From Pseudarthrobacter polychromogenes (lineage in GTDB: Bacteria > Actinomycetota > Actinomycetes > Actinomycetales > Micrococcaceae): a DNA stretch of 64,000 nt. Both the position numbers and the translations under genes were made by a program. Position 1 is the first letter of the stretch; the number at the start of each line of letters is the position of its first letter. This document shows positions 52,455 to 63,243 of the stretch, in pieces. A model generated the notes under the pieces. That model was not told where the DNA came from. It made no database searches and saw nothing but the letters and a program-made list of their open reading frames with translations. The stretch spans positions 312,592 through 376,591 of the forward strand of contig NZ_BMKU01000005.1 of NCBI RefSeq assembly GCF_014644495.1, in the 5' to 3' direction.

Positions 52455-52483
52455 ACGCTAACCCAGATGGTTGCTCAGGGTAA
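52455..52483 (-). promoter_or_regulatory. Candidate promoter, leaderless start of the aldo/keto reductase
   Basis: On the minus strand TTACCC (52478-52483) and TAGCGT (52455-52460) are spaced 17 nt; the -10 ends 7 nt before the ATG at 52447. Confidence 0.45.
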
Positions 52484-53263
52484 GGGCTGTCTGCCCTTCG
52501 AAGCGGACCCTTTGGAACCCGCTTCCCTGGCTGCCTCCGCCGCGGCCCTGCTGATCTGCGCCGGGCCGGACAGGGACACCAGTGACCCGGTGTCCAGCGG
52601 AGCCAGGACGTGGGGGACCTGCGGCTTCTTGAAGGACCGGGGCAGCTCCCGCGAGGGGCGGCTGTTATCCAGAGCGGACTCCACCAGCGGGGCCACTTCC
52701 GCGACCTCTTCTGCCGGCACCTGGGGATCGGGCAAATCCCGCACTGAAACCTTGATGTCCGGCGAAGCCGCGCGCGCCTTGGCCGCCCTTGCCCGGGCGT
52801 CCGCGTCCGCAACGGCAGTGGCCCAGTCCTCCGCGAGGACCGGCGGCTCGCGGCGGGCGGCGGTCAGCGCGGGGTGGTGTTCGACGGCGGTGCGCAGCGT
52901 CGTTTTCATGTGCGCGGGCTGCAGCGCGGCGCGCCAGTCACGGGGAGTCTTCCCGGGCCTCTTGCGGAACGCGCGTGCAAGCAGTCCGGGGCGTGCCGAG
53001 CCGGCTGCGGACTCCGCGCCGGCGCCGCCGTCGGACGCCTGCTGCTGGCTCCCGGCAGGTCCGGTGAAGCGCACCAGGGGAAGGGATTCTTTTCGGGAGC
53101 GCCGGCCGAACAGGGCCATCAGCACCGCGGCCGCCAGGCGCCCAAGCCCCGCAAGGACCAGGGTGATGGCGCCCAGCAGGAAGAGGACCAGGAACATCAG
53201 GAATGCCACGCCCACGGTGCCCAGGAAGGTCAGGTTGAGGATGAGCGTATCCGGATTCTCCAC
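52475..53263 (-). CDS. Membrane-anchored protein of unknown function
   Basis: The 262-residue protein has one or two N-terminal hydrophobic segments (about 7-50) and then a long charged, Ala/Pro/Arg-rich, probably disordered cytoplasmic tail with scattered DNSRPSREL and FRKRPGKTPRDW patches. No domain is recognised. GTG 53263 has GAGGAGA 7 nt upstream. It ends 28 nt before the aldo/keto reductase start, whose promoter lies over its 3' end. Confidence 0.65.
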   Translation of the reverse strand: MENPDTLILNLTFLGTVGVAFLMFLVLFLLGAITLVLAGLGRLAAAVLMALFGRRSRKESLPLVRFTGPAGSQQQASDGGAGAESAAGSARPGLLARAFRKRPGKTPRDWRAALQPAHMKTTLRTAVEHHPALTAARREPPVLAEDWATAVADADARARAAKARAASPDIKVSVRDLPDPQVPAEEVAEVAPLVESALDNSRPSRELPRSFKKPQVPHVLAPLDTGSLVSLSGPAQISRAAAEAAREAGSKGSASKGRQPLP

Positions 53264-53395
53264 GTCATCTCTCCTCTCTGCCAGGGCGCCGGCTCCCCCT
53301 CCACCTTACGGATTTTTGGGGTGCCGTGCCGCCGGACACCGGGGCGCGCCCCGGGTTGTAGCAAAGCTGTTACCGCGTGTGACAGCATCTTTTGC

Positions 53396-53794
53396 ATGAC
53401 GGTATCCCTCGACCAGGAAAACTGCCGGTGCCTGTCCGGGGAGCAGTACGGACAGTGCTGCGGACGCTTCCACCGGGGCGCGGCGGATGCTGCCACCGCA
53501 GAGCAACTCATGCGCTCCCGCTACAGTGCGTTCGCATTGCTGGACGCGGACTACCTGATGCGCACCTGGCACCCCCGGACAGCGCCGGCGGAGCTGGAAC
53601 TGGATCCGGGGATGGAGTGGCGGCGCCTGGCCATCCTCTCCACGTCCGGCGGAGGACCGCTGGATACCGAAGGCGTGGTGGAGTTCACGGCGCACTACCG
53701 GCACGGCAACGGCCGCGGGGTCCTTCACGAGACCAGCCGCTTCGTGCGGGAAAACCGCCGCTGGTTCTACGTGGACGGGGACGTCCACGGCTGA
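53396..53794 (+). CDS. YchJ-family (UPF0225) SEC-C motif protein
   Basis: The 132-residue protein has an N-terminal SEC-C-like zinc motif, CRCLSGEQYGQCCGRF (Cys at 10, 12, 20 and 21), then the YchJ core with ATAEQLMRSRYSAFALLDADYL and WRRLAILSTSGG, and an NTF2-like tail. Function is unknown. The ATG at 53396 lacks a ribosome binding site; CAGCAT lies 7 nt before it. It abuts the convergent membrane protein gene with no gap. Confidence 0.85.
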   Translation: MTVSLDQENCRCLSGEQYGQCCGRFHRGAADAATAEQLMRSRYSAFALLDADYLMRTWHPRTAPAELELDPGMEWRRLAILSTSGGGPLDTEGVVEFTAHYRHGNGRGVLHETSRFVRENRRWFYVDGDVHG

Positions 53795-54631
53795 CTACTC
53801 GTTGTCGTAGGCGCTGTCCGGCGTGAAGCCGGCCCGGTCCACCTTGCGGTGGAACCGCATGCCGGCAAGTCCGCCGAGGACGGCGCCAACCAGGGCAACA
53901 GCGGCCACCACAACGGCGGCGATGATGCTGGTGGTGGTCAGCTGCCCTTCGTTGATGGGGATCCGCGGGAAGCTGTTGAGGTTGGCCAGCACGTTGAACT
54001 GCTGCCCTGCCACCAGGCCCAGGATGGACACAAGGATCGCCACGATCAGCGCCCAGATCCACACCATGAGGCCCTGTTTGGCGCCATTGAAGCGCGCCAT
54101 CCTGCCTGCCACGTACCCGCCGGAGTAGTAGGACAGGAAGAGGATCACCAGCAGGACGATGATGCCCACCAGGCCCACCGTGCCCTGGTTCTGGGCTGCC
54201 TGGCTGACAGCTTCATTGACATCGGTGTTGGTTGCCAGGCCTACAGCCGTTCCTGCTGCCGCCACAAAGGCGGTGAGCAGGACGGCCATGCCGGTGGCGG
54301 TCAGCCAGCCGAAGAAGGCGGAGCCCACCTTGATGCCGCCGAACTGTTCCTTTTCCCGGGCCACGGCGGTCTGCCGGTCCGTCAGGTTGGGATCAACAGC
54401 CGGCGCGGGAGCTGTGGGAACGTACTCCCGCTCGGCGGAGGCACCGGCCCGCCCTGTGCGGTCCGGCACCCGGTCATAGGTGGAGGTCGGCGCGGCATCG
54501 CTTGCCGGCACCTGCGGGTAGGAGCGGGTTGGCTCGCCGCCAACGGCATCGTCGCGGCGGCTCCCGGTTCGGTCAACATCCTCGCGGGCACGCCTCGGGG
54601 GCAGGTTCTCTGGGTCTGTTGAGCTACTCAT
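53795..54631 (-). CDS. Membrane protein with long disordered N-terminus
   Basis: The 278-residue protein has about 100 polar, Pro/Arg-rich residues including SYPQVPASDAAPTSTYDRVP. Four predicted helices follow, with LSYYSGGYVAGRMARFNGAK (a Gly-rich YrzE-like segment) between the second and third. No function is known. ATG 54631 is preferred; GTGGAG lies just before it. The gene ends at the base next to the convergent ychJ-like stop. Confidence 0.7.
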   Translation of the reverse strand: MSSSTDPENLPPRRAREDVDRTGSRRDDAVGGEPTRSYPQVPASDAAPTSTYDRVPDRTGRAGASAEREYVPTAPAPAVDPNLTDRQTAVAREKEQFGGIKVGSAFFGWLTATGMAVLLTAFVAAAGTAVGLATNTDVNEAVSQAAQNQGTVGLVGIIVLLVILFLSYYSGGYVAGRMARFNGAKQGLMVWIWALIVAILVSILGLVAGQQFNVLANLNSFPRIPINEGQLTTTSIIAAVVVAAVALVGAVLGGLAGMRFHRKVDRAGFTPDSAYDNE

Positions 54632-54695
54632 GGCTCCACTCAAGCATCACCCACCAGTGATAGCAAGGATGCTTACTATTTCGTGACCTGTGGCG

Positions 54696-56738
54696 TCACC
54701 GGTATTTACGGTGCAGGTTTTCCCGCCGGGAGGCTCCGGGGGAGGCGTCAGCGATCCACGGGCCGGTCCCTTCGGACTGGTCCAGGACGCCCTCCTCCAG
54801 CCAGGTGTAGTCCCCGGCGAGGACCTTCCGCGTGAGGGCGTGGTCGGCGTCGTCAGTGTTCCGCCACAGCTGGTCAAAGTACTCGTCCACGCGCACCCTG
54901 GCCTGCTCGCAGTAGGCCTCCGCGAGCTCATAGGCGCTGGCGGCCTTTTCGGGTGCGGTGTGCAGCAGCATCTCTGCCCGGGCGCAGCAGGCGGTCATGG
55001 CGAACAGCTCGGCGCCGATGTCCACCACCCTGCCCAGGAACGCCTGCTTCCGTTCGAGTTTCGCCTGCCAGCGGCCCATTCCGTAGAACGTCTGGCGCGC
55101 CAGGCGCCGTGACGAACGCTCCACGAAGCGCAGCTGCTTGGCCAGCCGCCCGAACTCACTGTAGGAGCGCGGGTCCATGCCGGCGCCGGCCACCAGCTTG
55201 GGAAGCCACCGGGCGTAGAAGCCGGAAGCCCCGACGGCGGCCCTCGCCTTGTCGGACAGGCTCGCGTCCAGCGACGCAAGGTCGCCCGCGGCGGCCAGGT
55301 GCGCATCCACCGCCTCCCGGGCGATCAGCAGCCGCATGATTTCCGATGAGCCCTCAAAGATCCGGTTGATCCTCAGGTCCCTCAGCTGCTGCTCGGCGGG
55401 AACCGCGCGCTCGCCGCGTGCGGCCAGGGATTCCGCGGTTTCAAAGCCGCGGCCGCCCCGGATCTGGACCAGTTCATCGGCAATCCGGCAGCTGATCTCC
55501 GTGGCCCAGAGCTTGGCCAGGGCGGCCTCGATCCGGACGTCCTTCTGGCCGGCGTCGGCAAGTTCGGCGGAGAGCTCGAACACCGCGTCCAGGGCGAAGG
55601 CGGAGGCGGCGATGAACGCGATTTTCTTGCCCACTGCCTCGTGCTCGCCCACCGGCCTGCCCCACTGGGTCCGGGCGTTGGACCATTCCCGGGCGATCTT
55701 CAGGCTCCACCGGCCCGACGCCACGCACAGCGCCGGAATGGAGAGCCGCCCGGTGTTCAGGGTGGTGAGCGCAATCTTCAGGCCCTGCCCCTCGCGCCCC
55801 AGCCGGTTGGCGGCGGGCACCCGGACCTGGTGGAACCGGGTCACGCCGTTTTCGATGCCCCGCAGTCCCATGAACGCGTTCCGGTTTTCCACCGTGATGC
55901 CCGGCGAGTCCATCTCCACAACGAAGGCGCTGATGCCGCCCTTGTGGCGGGTGCCGTCAGCATCCGTGTGCGCCGGCACCACGGCCATCACCACCACCAG
56001 TTCCGCAATCACCCCGTTGGTGGTCCACAGTTTGACGCCGTCCAGAAGGTACGCCTCGCCGTCATCCGTGGGCGTTGCAGTGCTGCCCAGCCGGGCGGGG
56101 TCGCTGCCCACGTCAGGTTCCGTCAGCAGGAAGGCGGTGATGGCGCCGGCCGCGCAGCGCGGCAGGTACTCCCGCTTCTGTTCGGGCGTCCCAAAAACCT
56201 TCACCGGCTCCGGCACCCCAATGGACTGGTGCGCCGAGAGGAGTGCGCCGAGGCTCGGGTGAACGCTGCCCAGCAGGGCCAGGGCACGGCCGTAGTACAC
56301 CAGGGACAGTCCCAGGCCGCCGTATTCCCGGGGGATCTTCATGCCGAAAACGCCCAGGTCGGCAAGGCCTCGGATATATTCGTCGGGAATTCTGTCATCG
56401 CGCTCGATCACCCGCCCGTCCAGGGTGCCGGCGAACTCCAGCAGCCGGGCCATGAACGCTTCGCCCCGTTCCACGGAGGCCGGGTCCGGGGTAGGCCAGG
56501 GGTGGACCAGGCTGAGGTCGAAGCTGCCCAGGTAGAGGCCTTTGGCGAAGCTGGGCCGCTCCCAGCCGGATTCCCGCGCGGCCTCGGCCACGGCGCGGGC
56601 CTCATCAGCCGTGACGCCGGCGCCGATCTTGCCTGCGGGTACTGGGGTTTCCTCGGCGGGGGAGTCTGTTGCCGGTCCTGTGGAGGTGGGGAGGCCGGTG
56701 GCAGGGCTTGTTGCGGGGCTGTCAGTGGCGGAGCTCAT
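54696..56738 (-). CDS. Acyl-CoA dehydrogenase, large (VLCAD/ACAD9-like) form
   Basis: The 680-residue flavoprotein has the acyl-CoA dehydrogenase N-terminal, middle and C-terminal domains: FLLTEPDVGSDPARLGSTA, LWTTNGVIAELVVV and QIRGGRGFETAESLAARGER. The base-region IFEGSSEIMRLL has the C-terminal Glu of long-chain enzymes. An extra domain of about 180 residues follows, as in VLCAD, and an N-terminal Ser/Thr/Pro-rich lead of about 40 residues. It would start fatty-acid beta-oxidation of longer acyl-CoAs. AAGGAG lies 7 nt before the ATG. No ETF or thiolase gene is adjacent. Confidence 0.9.
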   Translation of the reverse strand: MSSATDSPATSPATGLPTSTGPATDSPAEETPVPAGKIGAGVTADEARAVAEAARESGWERPSFAKGLYLGSFDLSLVHPWPTPDPASVERGEAFMARLLEFAGTLDGRVIERDDRIPDEYIRGLADLGVFGMKIPREYGGLGLSLVYYGRALALLGSVHPSLGALLSAHQSIGVPEPVKVFGTPEQKREYLPRCAAGAITAFLLTEPDVGSDPARLGSTATPTDDGEAYLLDGVKLWTTNGVIAELVVVMAVVPAHTDADGTRHKGGISAFVVEMDSPGITVENRNAFMGLRGIENGVTRFHQVRVPAANRLGREGQGLKIALTTLNTGRLSIPALCVASGRWSLKIAREWSNARTQWGRPVGEHEAVGKKIAFIAASAFALDAVFELSAELADAGQKDVRIEAALAKLWATEISCRIADELVQIRGGRGFETAESLAARGERAVPAEQQLRDLRINRIFEGSSEIMRLLIAREAVDAHLAAAGDLASLDASLSDKARAAVGASGFYARWLPKLVAGAGMDPRSYSEFGRLAKQLRFVERSSRRLARQTFYGMGRWQAKLERKQAFLGRVVDIGAELFAMTACCARAEMLLHTAPEKAASAYELAEAYCEQARVRVDEYFDQLWRNTDDADHALTRKVLAGDYTWLEEGVLDQSEGTGPWIADASPGASRRENLHRKYR

Positions 56739-56799
56739 GGGTCATCTCCTTGGCCGGATTGGCCGGTGTAGCCATGGATCCGCCGGGTTGGAGAACCCT

Positions 56800-57102
56800 T
56801 CAGCTGTCTCTCAAGATTACCCGCGGGTAGGTTCCGGTGCTAGGGGAAGCCTGCGCCTGGAAATCGCCTGCAACGTCCACCGTGGCGGCGTGGTGCACCA
56901 GCCTGTCCCACCCTGCATTAATGCCGTGGACCACGGCCAGGAGCGTTTTGGACGCCAGCGTCCAGCTCAATTTTCCGGCCCCCAATAGGACCAGGGCCAC
57001 CAGTCCCGAGGCCAGGACGAAAGCGGCCAGGATAAACCCGAATACCAGCGTGCCCACGAACACCAAAGTGGCGTTGTCCACTGCTGTCAGATCGAACGGC
57101 AT
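56800..57102 (-). CDS. Small membrane protein of unknown function
   Basis: The 100-residue protein has one N-terminal hydrophobic stretch (about 10-45), possibly two helices, then a short polar tail. No family is recognised. GGGGGA precedes the ATG at 57102. It is oriented away from the jetABC operon; 240 nt separate their starts. Its N-terminal hydrophobic plan resembles that of the protein at 52475-53263. Confidence 0.6.
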   Translation of the reverse strand: MPFDLTAVDNATLVFVGTLVFGFILAAFVLASGLVALVLLGAGKLSWTLASKTLLAVVHGINAGWDRLVHHAATVDVAGDFQAQASPSTGTYPRVILRDS

Positions 57103-57342
57103 GAGTCCCCCTGCTGCGACGTTGCATGTGTTAAGAGTTGGTTGAGACCAGTAGCACGAGCGTAGGGGTAGCCTCCCTTTCCAGCCAGAGCCACAGCCGC
57201 CCGGAAGCCCTGTTGATATGGGATCGAAACACTACCGCCAAGTAGGTCACGGAGTGGTCGCGGCGCCTGCGTTAACCTTGTAGTTGGCGGTTTTCCGATC
57301 CAGGCCGCCGCCCAGCCCCCGCAAACAGTCCAAGGAGAGTGC

Positions 57343-58800
57343 GTGCCCCGCTCCGCCAGGTCATCCGCTGATGCCATCAGCGCCCGGCTTCGGGACCTCG
57401 AACTCCTCACTAAAGGACCTGCCTGGGCGCTGACGCGCTCGGCCCCCTGGGTGATCGCGGTACTGCAGGCCTCCTTTACCCGCACCCGGCCGCAGCTGCC
57501 GCTGGAGGAATTCCATGCCGACGTCGACTCCTTCCTTGAGGAGCTCCGCCGCCAGGACCCCGGGCTGGGTGGAGGGGCGAACGGGAAGTCCTTTGGCGAC
57601 GAATGGACGCGCCGCCAGTTCCTGACGCGGCGCAACCAGTCCGGTCAGATCGTCTACGAGGTGACGGAACCCGCGGCACGCGTGCTGGCGTTCCTGGACA
57701 GCCTCTCCAGCGAACGGTCCACGCTCAACGGGTCCCGCCTGGGCACGCTGCTGGGGGACGTCGAAAAGCTTGCCAACGAGACCAACCCGGACCAGAGCGC
57801 CCGGCTGGAGTCCCTTGAAGAGGAGATCGAAGAACGCCAGCAGCTGATCCAGGACATCAGCAGCGGCGAGTTCGACGGACTGCTGGATGACGACGAGGCG
57901 GTGGAGGCCGCGGGAAACATCCTGGACCTGGCTGCAAGCCTGCCCGCCGACTACAAGAAGATGCGTGACAGGATCGAGGAACTGGTAGGCGAACTGCGCA
58001 ACCAGATCATCGAGGAGTCCCTGACCAAGGGCGCCACCATGGCCCAGGTGCTGGAAGCGGACAAACGCCTCCGCCAAAGCCCGGAGGGCCGGACCTTCCG
58101 GTCCTTCACGGCGTTCCTGGAGGACCCCCAGCAGCAGCTGCGGTTCCGCTCCGCCATCGGCGAGGTCCTTGGCCGGCAGTTCGCGGACGATCTCTCTCCG
58201 GAGGACAGGGAAACCCTGAAGAACCTGGTGGCGGAACTGCGCCAGCAGCACAGCCAGATCCAGCGGATCTACGGCAAGCTCAGCGAAAGCCTGAACACCT
58301 ACGTCCAGAGCGATGACTTCCGCCAGTCCGTCCGGCTCCGGCAGGTCCTTCGGGAGGCGGAGCAGGCCATCAGGTCCCTTCCCTATGAGCGGGAACGCCC
58401 CGGCCTGGTCCCCGGGCCGGTCCTCTTCAATGCGGGGTTCGAGTCACTGTCCATGGTGAAGCTCTTCGATCCCGACGAGTTTGCCGCCCCGCCCAAACTT
58501 GCCGATCCCATCGCCTTCAGCGACTCTGACCGCGTGCGCTCGCCGAGGACCGGCAAGGCCAAGCCGGAGGTGGTGCGCGCGGCCCTGGCCGGTGCTGCCA
58601 CGCTTTCGGAGGCGTGGCAGCAGCTGCCGCCCGGGGAGCAGCACATCAACACCATCCGCGCGCTCCTCTCGCACGCGCTCCACGCCGGCGCCCGCTTCGA
58701 CAACCAGGGCCTCGAGGCCCTGGACTACGAACAGATAGACGGCACCACGCGCAGGGCCTACCTGCCGCTGGTCACGCTTCCAAAGGATCCTGATGACTGA
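57343..58800 (+). CDS. jetA: DUF3375 protein, Wadjet JetA / MksF-type kleisin
   Basis: The 485-residue protein is a DUF3375 family member: winged-helix N-terminus ([20 protein letters not shown]), then [20 protein letters not shown], a helical coiled-coil middle (about 145-350) and a C-terminal lobe with the late [19 protein letters not shown] segment. In Wadjet systems JetA (MksF) is the kleisin that bridges the JetC heads and binds JetB. GTG 57343 follows AAGGAGA by 5 nt. jetB overlaps its 3' end by 8 nt, and the order matches the first three genes of type I Wadjet operons. Confidence 0.88.
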   Translation: MPRSARSSADAISARLRDLELLTKGPAWALTRSAPWVIAVLQASFTRTRPQLPLEEFHADVDSFLEELRRQDPGLGGGANGKSFGDEWTRRQFLTRRNQSGQIVYEVTEPAARVLAFLDSLSSERSTLNGSRLGTLLGDVEKLANETNPDQSARLESLEEEIEERQQLIQDISSGEFDGLLDDDEAVEAAGNILDLAASLPADYKKMRDRIEELVGELRNQIIEESLTKGATMAQVLEADKRLRQSPEGRTFRSFTAFLEDPQQQLRFRSAIGEVLGRQFADDLSPEDRETLKNLVAELRQQHSQIQRIYGKLSESLNTYVQSDDFRQSVRLRQVLREAEQAIRSLPYERERPGLVPGPVLFNAGFESLSMVKLFDPDEFAAPPKLADPIAFSDSDRVRSPRTGKAKPEVVRAALAGAATLSEAWQQLPPGEQHINTIRALLSHALHAGARFDNQGLEALDYEQIDGTTRRAYLPLVTLPKDPDD

Positions 58801-59551
58801 AGAGACAACCACGACGACGGCGGAGCGGCCTTTCGCCGTCACGCCACGCGACACTTTCGTTGACGGTGCCGCGCTCTTCCCCGGCGATACCGGGGTCCTT
58901 TCCATGAAGGTGCGGCAGGCACTGGTGAAGCTCCTTAAAGGCCCCTATGTGGACGGCGGCCGGGACGAAAAGCTCTGGACCGTCCTGCTGGACAACCAGG
59001 TGATCCTGCGGAGCCGGCTGTCCGAGCTGTTCCTCACCATGGAGCTGGACCACGAGCGCAAGATCGCCGTCCTGCGCCCGGTGGACCCCGACGCGATCGG
59101 CGGCAGCACCCGCTCCAGCATCCTGCGGCAGCAGCGTGCCCTCAGCCGGGTGGAGACCATCGTGCTGCTCCGCCTGCGCCTGCTGCTGGACCGCCACGTC
59201 ACCGCGCAGACGGACCCCACGATCACCCGCGAGGAAATCGCCGACCTGGTGGCGCACTACCAGCCCGCCGGCCAGCAGGACGCACTGCGGGACTCGGACG
59301 TGGTGAACCGGGCCATCACCAAGCTCCTGGCCCGCCAGCTCCTCCTCCCCACAGGGCTGGACGACGTCTACACCATCTCCAACGCCCTGCCCCTGGCCCT
59401 GCCGTTCGAGAACATCGGCGACATCCCCGCCCAGATAGAGGCCCTGGTGGCAGCAACCACAGACCCCGCGGGCACGGAGGCGCTCCTGGAGTTCGACAAC
59501 GGAGACGCCGTTTCCCCGGACAGCGACACGGACACGGAGGACGCCCAGTGA
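58793..59551 (+). CDS. jetB: DUF4194 protein, Wadjet JetB / MksE-type KITE subunit
   Basis: The 252-residue protein matches the DUF4194 family of KITE winged-helix proteins that bind the kleisin: an early [47 protein letters not shown] and [14 protein letters not shown]. Its tail (about 225-252) is acidic and probably disordered. AAAGGA lies before the ATG, inside jetA, and the stop overlaps the jetC start (GTGA). It lies between jetA and jetC, as in other operons of this class. Confidence 0.88.
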   Translation: MTEETTTTTAERPFAVTPRDTFVDGAALFPGDTGVLSMKVRQALVKLLKGPYVDGGRDEKLWTVLLDNQVILRSRLSELFLTMELDHERKIAVLRPVDPDAIGGSTRSSILRQQRALSRVETIVLLRLRLLLDRHVTAQTDPTITREEIADLVAHYQPAGQQDALRDSDVVNRAITKLLARQLLLPTGLDDVYTISNALPLALPFENIGDIPAQIEALVAATTDPAGTEALLEFDNGDAVSPDSDTDTEDAQ

Positions 59552-62500
59552 GCATCGCTTCCATGCTCCCGATAGGTGAGCTGACAAACCCAGGCCAAAT
59601 GCGCCTTGCCCTGGTGCAGGTGGTCAACTGGGGCACGTTCCACGGAGCCCACACGATGCACGTGGACCGCAACGGCACGCTGCTGACGGGTAATTCGGGC
59701 GTGGGCAAGTCCACGCTGTTCGATGCCATGCTGCGGGTTTTCGATGCCCGGCCCAGGTCCAACGAGGCCGCTGCCCAGCGTTCGGGCGGAGCCGTCGAGG
59801 ACAAGCGGACCACGTTCACCTACATGCGGGGCAAGGTGGGCGACAAAGCTGTTGGAGAGGGCTCAGCCAGCGCCTTCCAGCGGCCGGGTGCCACGTGGTC
59901 CGCTGTCGCCCTGACGTTCGATAACGCGGTGGGCACGCGGGTAACCGTCTCGGCACTGTTCGACCTTCCCAAGAACGGCACGGAGTCGAGCGTCGGACGT
60001 TTCTACGTCATCGACCACGATCCGCTGGACCTGGAGGCGCTCGAAGGCATCGCGGACAAGCGGTTCACCAAGGCTGCGCTGGAGACGATCTTTCCCGATG
60101 CGCAGGTTTTCGACGTCCACAAGGCCTTCGCCGAGCGGTTCCGCCGGCTGCTGGGCATCAACTCGGACCAGGCCCTTCCGCTCCTGCGCGTCATCCAGGC
60201 AGGCAAAGGCCTGGGCGGCAGCGTCAACACGTTCTTCCGCGACCAGGTCCTGGACGCCCCGGCCACTCTCGCGGCGGCGGACGACGTGGTGGAGGAATTC
60301 AGCAACCTGATGTCCATCCGGCAGCGGCTGGAGGACGTCCGGCAGCAGCGGGACCAGCTGGCCCCGGTTCCCGGGCTGAACCGGGAGTACGCGCAGGCTC
60401 TGCTGGATGCCAACAGGCTGCGGGACCTCGCCGGTGAGGAGTTCGAGGCCTACAAGCAGAAGCTGGCCGTCACGGTCCACCAGGGATTGCTTGAGCGCTT
60501 CAAGGGATTGGCCCAGGCGAAGGCCAAGGAGCTTGGTGCTGAGCGGACTGTCCGGGACGGGCTGGCCAAGGACCTGCGCCAGCTGGAAGCGGATTACAAC
60601 AACCAGGGCGGCAACGCCATCTCCGCGATCGAGCAATCCCTGGAAAACGCCCGTGTTGGGTTGAAGCTCCGCCAGCAGGTGGAGGAGACGGCGCGCCAGG
60701 CCCTGGCCGACGCCGGCCTGCAGCTTGAGTGGACCGAGGAAGGCTGGGAGCAGGCGCACGAGCAGGCGGCAGCAAGGTCCGCCGAGCTCAACAGTGACTC
60801 CCAGGCCCTCCAGGAACTCCGCTTCGAGGCCTTCGACGCACACGCAACGAAGAAGCGCGAACTTGCCGCGGCTGAGCAGGAACTCGTGTCGCTGAAGACG
60901 CGCAAGTCGCTGCTGCCGCCGTCGAGCATTGAAAACCGGGCCGCGATTGCCGCCGCCACCGGCATCCCGGATGACCGGATGCCGTTCGCCGGCGAACTGA
61001 TGGACCTCGCCGAGGGGCAGGAGAAGTGGCGCCCGGCCGCCGAGCGGGCACTCCGCAACCTTGCCACCACGCTGCTGGTGCCGGGCGAACACTTCGCCGC
61101 GGTCACCCGGTACCTCAACGATCACGCCGTGCGCGGCGCGCTGCGGGCGGTGGACGTCTCCAAGCCGCTTTCAGGCGGCGCGCTGGCGCTTGAGGACGTG
61201 CGCGACGGCGACCTGCTGACCAAGCTGGACATCCTCACCACGGGCGTCGCGGCCGAGGCAGGTTCCTGGATCCGTGAACGCATCGCACTGGACTTCGCCT
61301 ACCCCTGCGTAGAGGACCCGGACGAGCTGGCCTCACTGGACCGCGGCCTCAGCCTGGGCGGCGTGGTGAAGCGCAACCGCCACACCGTGGAAAAGGACGA
61401 TCGCTTCACCAGCCGGCAGGATTACGTCCTCGGGTTCGACAACGCCGCCAAGCTGGAACTTGTTGCCGGGCAGGCGGAGGACCTGCGGCAGGAAGTGGGC
61501 AAGGCGGCAGAGCTGGCGCAAAGCCGGGAAGACTCGCACCAGGGCATGGCCCGGCAGCTTGAGGCCCTGCGCCGCATCGTTGAGGACCACCGTTCCTGGG
61601 ACCAGGTGTCGGCGGCGGTCGCGGCCGAGGAACTCGCACGGCTTGAGCAGCGGCTGAAAGACGCCCTCGCGGCACAGGCGGACCTGGAACCGCTGCGCGC
61701 CGGCATCGAGGAGGTGCGGCAGAACCACCAGTCCAGCACCGAGGCCGCCGCCGTCCTGCAGAGCGAGTACAAGGCACTGGACCGGCAACTGAGCGCTGCC
61801 GATTCCCTGCTGGAAGGTGCCCGCCAGCGCCTGGCCCAGGCGCCGCCGTCGGACGCCACCATCACTGCCCTGGAACCGTACTTTGCCGATTTCGGCGACG
61901 TGACAGAGATGCACGAGCTGGACAACCTTTCGAACCGGGTGCGCACCGCGCTGCTGGGGGAGCTGCACACGGCCGAGTCCCGCGGGCAGGCCGCCGCCGA
62001 GCGGCTCACCCGTATCTTCGAGGCCTTCGTCCGTGACTGGGGGAGCGCCATCTCGGCAGACCACGGCACCACGATCGGTGCTGCCGGCGAGTTTGAGACG
62101 CGCTATCACGCGATTGTGAGCGACGGCCTCCCCGCCCAGGAAGCGGAGTTCCGCCAGTTCTTCAACCAGCGCACGCACGAGTCCTTCAGCACGCTCCTGC
62201 ACCTGCTGGATGAGGAGCGGCGCTCCATCACCAGCCGCATCCTGCCGCTCAACGGCATCCTGTCGCAGGTCAACTTCCACGAGGGGAGCTTCCTTGAACT
62301 GGACATCAAGCAGACGCTGCCTCCTACGGCCAAGCAGTTCAAGGACGCAATCCAGAACGCCCTGAAGGCCCGGCATACCCGCCCGGCCAAATCCGAAGCG
62401 TCCAGGAAAGTCGCCACAGGCTTGGAAACAGTCGTGGAAGCAGGCGGGGAAAGGGACGACGACGCCGAGCTCACCGCCCGCTACAAGTCGCTGGAGACGC

Positions 62501-63051
62501 TGGTAAAGCGGCTGGGCTCGCAGGCGCCGGAGGACCGGCGGTGGAGGGCCGAGGTGCTGGACGTGCGAGGGCACCTGTTCATCCAGTGCAAGGAGCACCG
62601 CGAAGTTGCCCAGCCGGCGTCCGGCAAGAAGGGTGAAGCGAAGAAGTCCGAGGTGTTCATGCACGCGGATACCGGATCCATGTCCGGCGGGGAGCGCCAG
62701 CGGTTCACGGCCTTCATTATGGCTGCCGCACTGAGCTACCAGCTGGGCATCGCGGAGCAGGGCTTCACCACGTACGGCACCGTGATGATGGACGAGGCCT
62801 TTGTGCTGGCTTCCGAGGAGTTCGCCGGCGCCGGGATCAAGGCGCTGCACGAATTCGGGTTCCAGCTGCTGCTGGCTGCCCCCGAGAACGTCATTGACCT
62901 CTCCCGGCACCTTGGTTCCGTCACCGAAATCCTCCGTGACAAGCGCACTAACCGCTCCGGAGTGCTCACAGCGCCGGTCATCACACCCCGGCAGGGCGAA
63001 GAGGGCGCATGGCGCTCGGAAGCGAACCCGGTGGACATCGTCCTGCGTTAG
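59548..63051 (+). CDS. jetC: SMC-like ATPase, Wadjet JetC / MksB
   Basis: The 1167-residue protein is an SMC/MukB-like ATPase. Walker [10 protein letters not shown] is at 48-56, the ABC signature SMSGGERQR at 1044-1052 and Walker B VMMDEAF at 1079-1085, so the ATPase site looks intact. Long coiled coils surround a hinge-like segment (about 470-650, with [24 protein letters not shown]). It starts with the family opening [20 protein letters not shown]. With JetA and JetB it should form a loop-extruding complex. GTG 59548 follows GGAGG by 7 nt. No jetD (nuclease subunit) follows in the next 949 nt. Confidence 0.92.
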   Translation: MSIASMLPIGELTNPGQMRLALVQVVNWGTFHGAHTMHVDRNGTLLTGNSGVGKSTLFDAMLRVFDARPRSNEAAAQRSGGAVEDKRTTFTYMRGKVGDKAVGEGSASAFQRPGATWSAVALTFDNAVGTRVTVSALFDLPKNGTESSVGRFYVIDHDPLDLEALEGIADKRFTKAALETIFPDAQVFDVHKAFAERFRRLLGINSDQALPLLRVIQAGKGLGGSVNTFFRDQVLDAPATLAAADDVVEEFSNLMSIRQRLEDVRQQRDQLAPVPGLNREYAQALLDANRLRDLAGEEFEAYKQKLAVTVHQGLLERFKGLAQAKAKELGAERTVRDGLAKDLRQLEADYNNQGGNAISAIEQSLENARVGLKLRQQVEETARQALADAGLQLEWTEEGWEQAHEQAAARSAELNSDSQALQELRFEAFDAHATKKRELAAAEQELVSLKTRKSLLPPSSIENRAAIAAATGIPDDRMPFAGELMDLAEGQEKWRPAAERALRNLATTLLVPGEHFAAVTRYLNDHAVRGALRAVDVSKPLSGGALALEDVRDGDLLTKLDILTTGVAAEAGSWIRERIALDFAYPCVEDPDELASLDRGLSLGGVVKRNRHTVEKDDRFTSRQDYVLGFDNAAKLELVAGQAEDLRQEVGKAAELAQSREDSHQGMARQLEALRRIVEDHRSWDQVSAAVAAEELARLEQRLKDALAAQADLEPLRAGIEEVRQNHQSSTEAAAVLQSEYKALDRQLSAADSLLEGARQRLAQAPPSDATITALEPYFADFGDVTEMHELDNLSNRVRTALLGELHTAESRGQAAAERLTRIFEAFVRDWGSAISADHGTTIGAAGEFETRYHAIVSDGLPAQEAEFRQFFNQRTHESFSTLLHLLDEERRSITSRILPLNGILSQVNFHEGSFLELDIKQTLPPTAKQFKDAIQNALKARHTRPAKSEASRKVATGLETVVEAGGERDDDAELTARYKSLETLVKRLGSQAPEDRRWRAEVLDVRGHLFIQCKEHREVAQPASGKKGEAKKSEVFMHADTGSMSGGERQRFTAFIMAAALSYQLGIAEQGFTTYGTVMMDEAFVLASEEFAGAGIKALHEFGFQLLLAAPENVIDLSRHLGSVTEILRDKRTNRSGVLTAPVITPRQGEEGAWRSEANPVDIVLR

Positions 63052-63243
63052 CACGCACCCGCCGGGCCGCTTTATAACAAATCGATGGAATTATTGTTGA
63101 AGCTCTGGTGAGGGGTATTTCTGCTGTGCCACTCTGGGCTTTACCAACTCACCTCGCCTGAGTAAATCCCATAGGTACTACGGAATGCTGGGTTCCGCCC
63201 TGTTCCCCAAGAGAATGATGGCGTCCTCTTGAAAGGCATTCCC

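Noticed and set aside
61333..63054. Minus-strand open frame of 573 codons considered as a possible jetD
   Set aside because: It is the antisense shadow of jetC; its translation has no Toprim or DUF3322-like features and follows the jetC codon phase.
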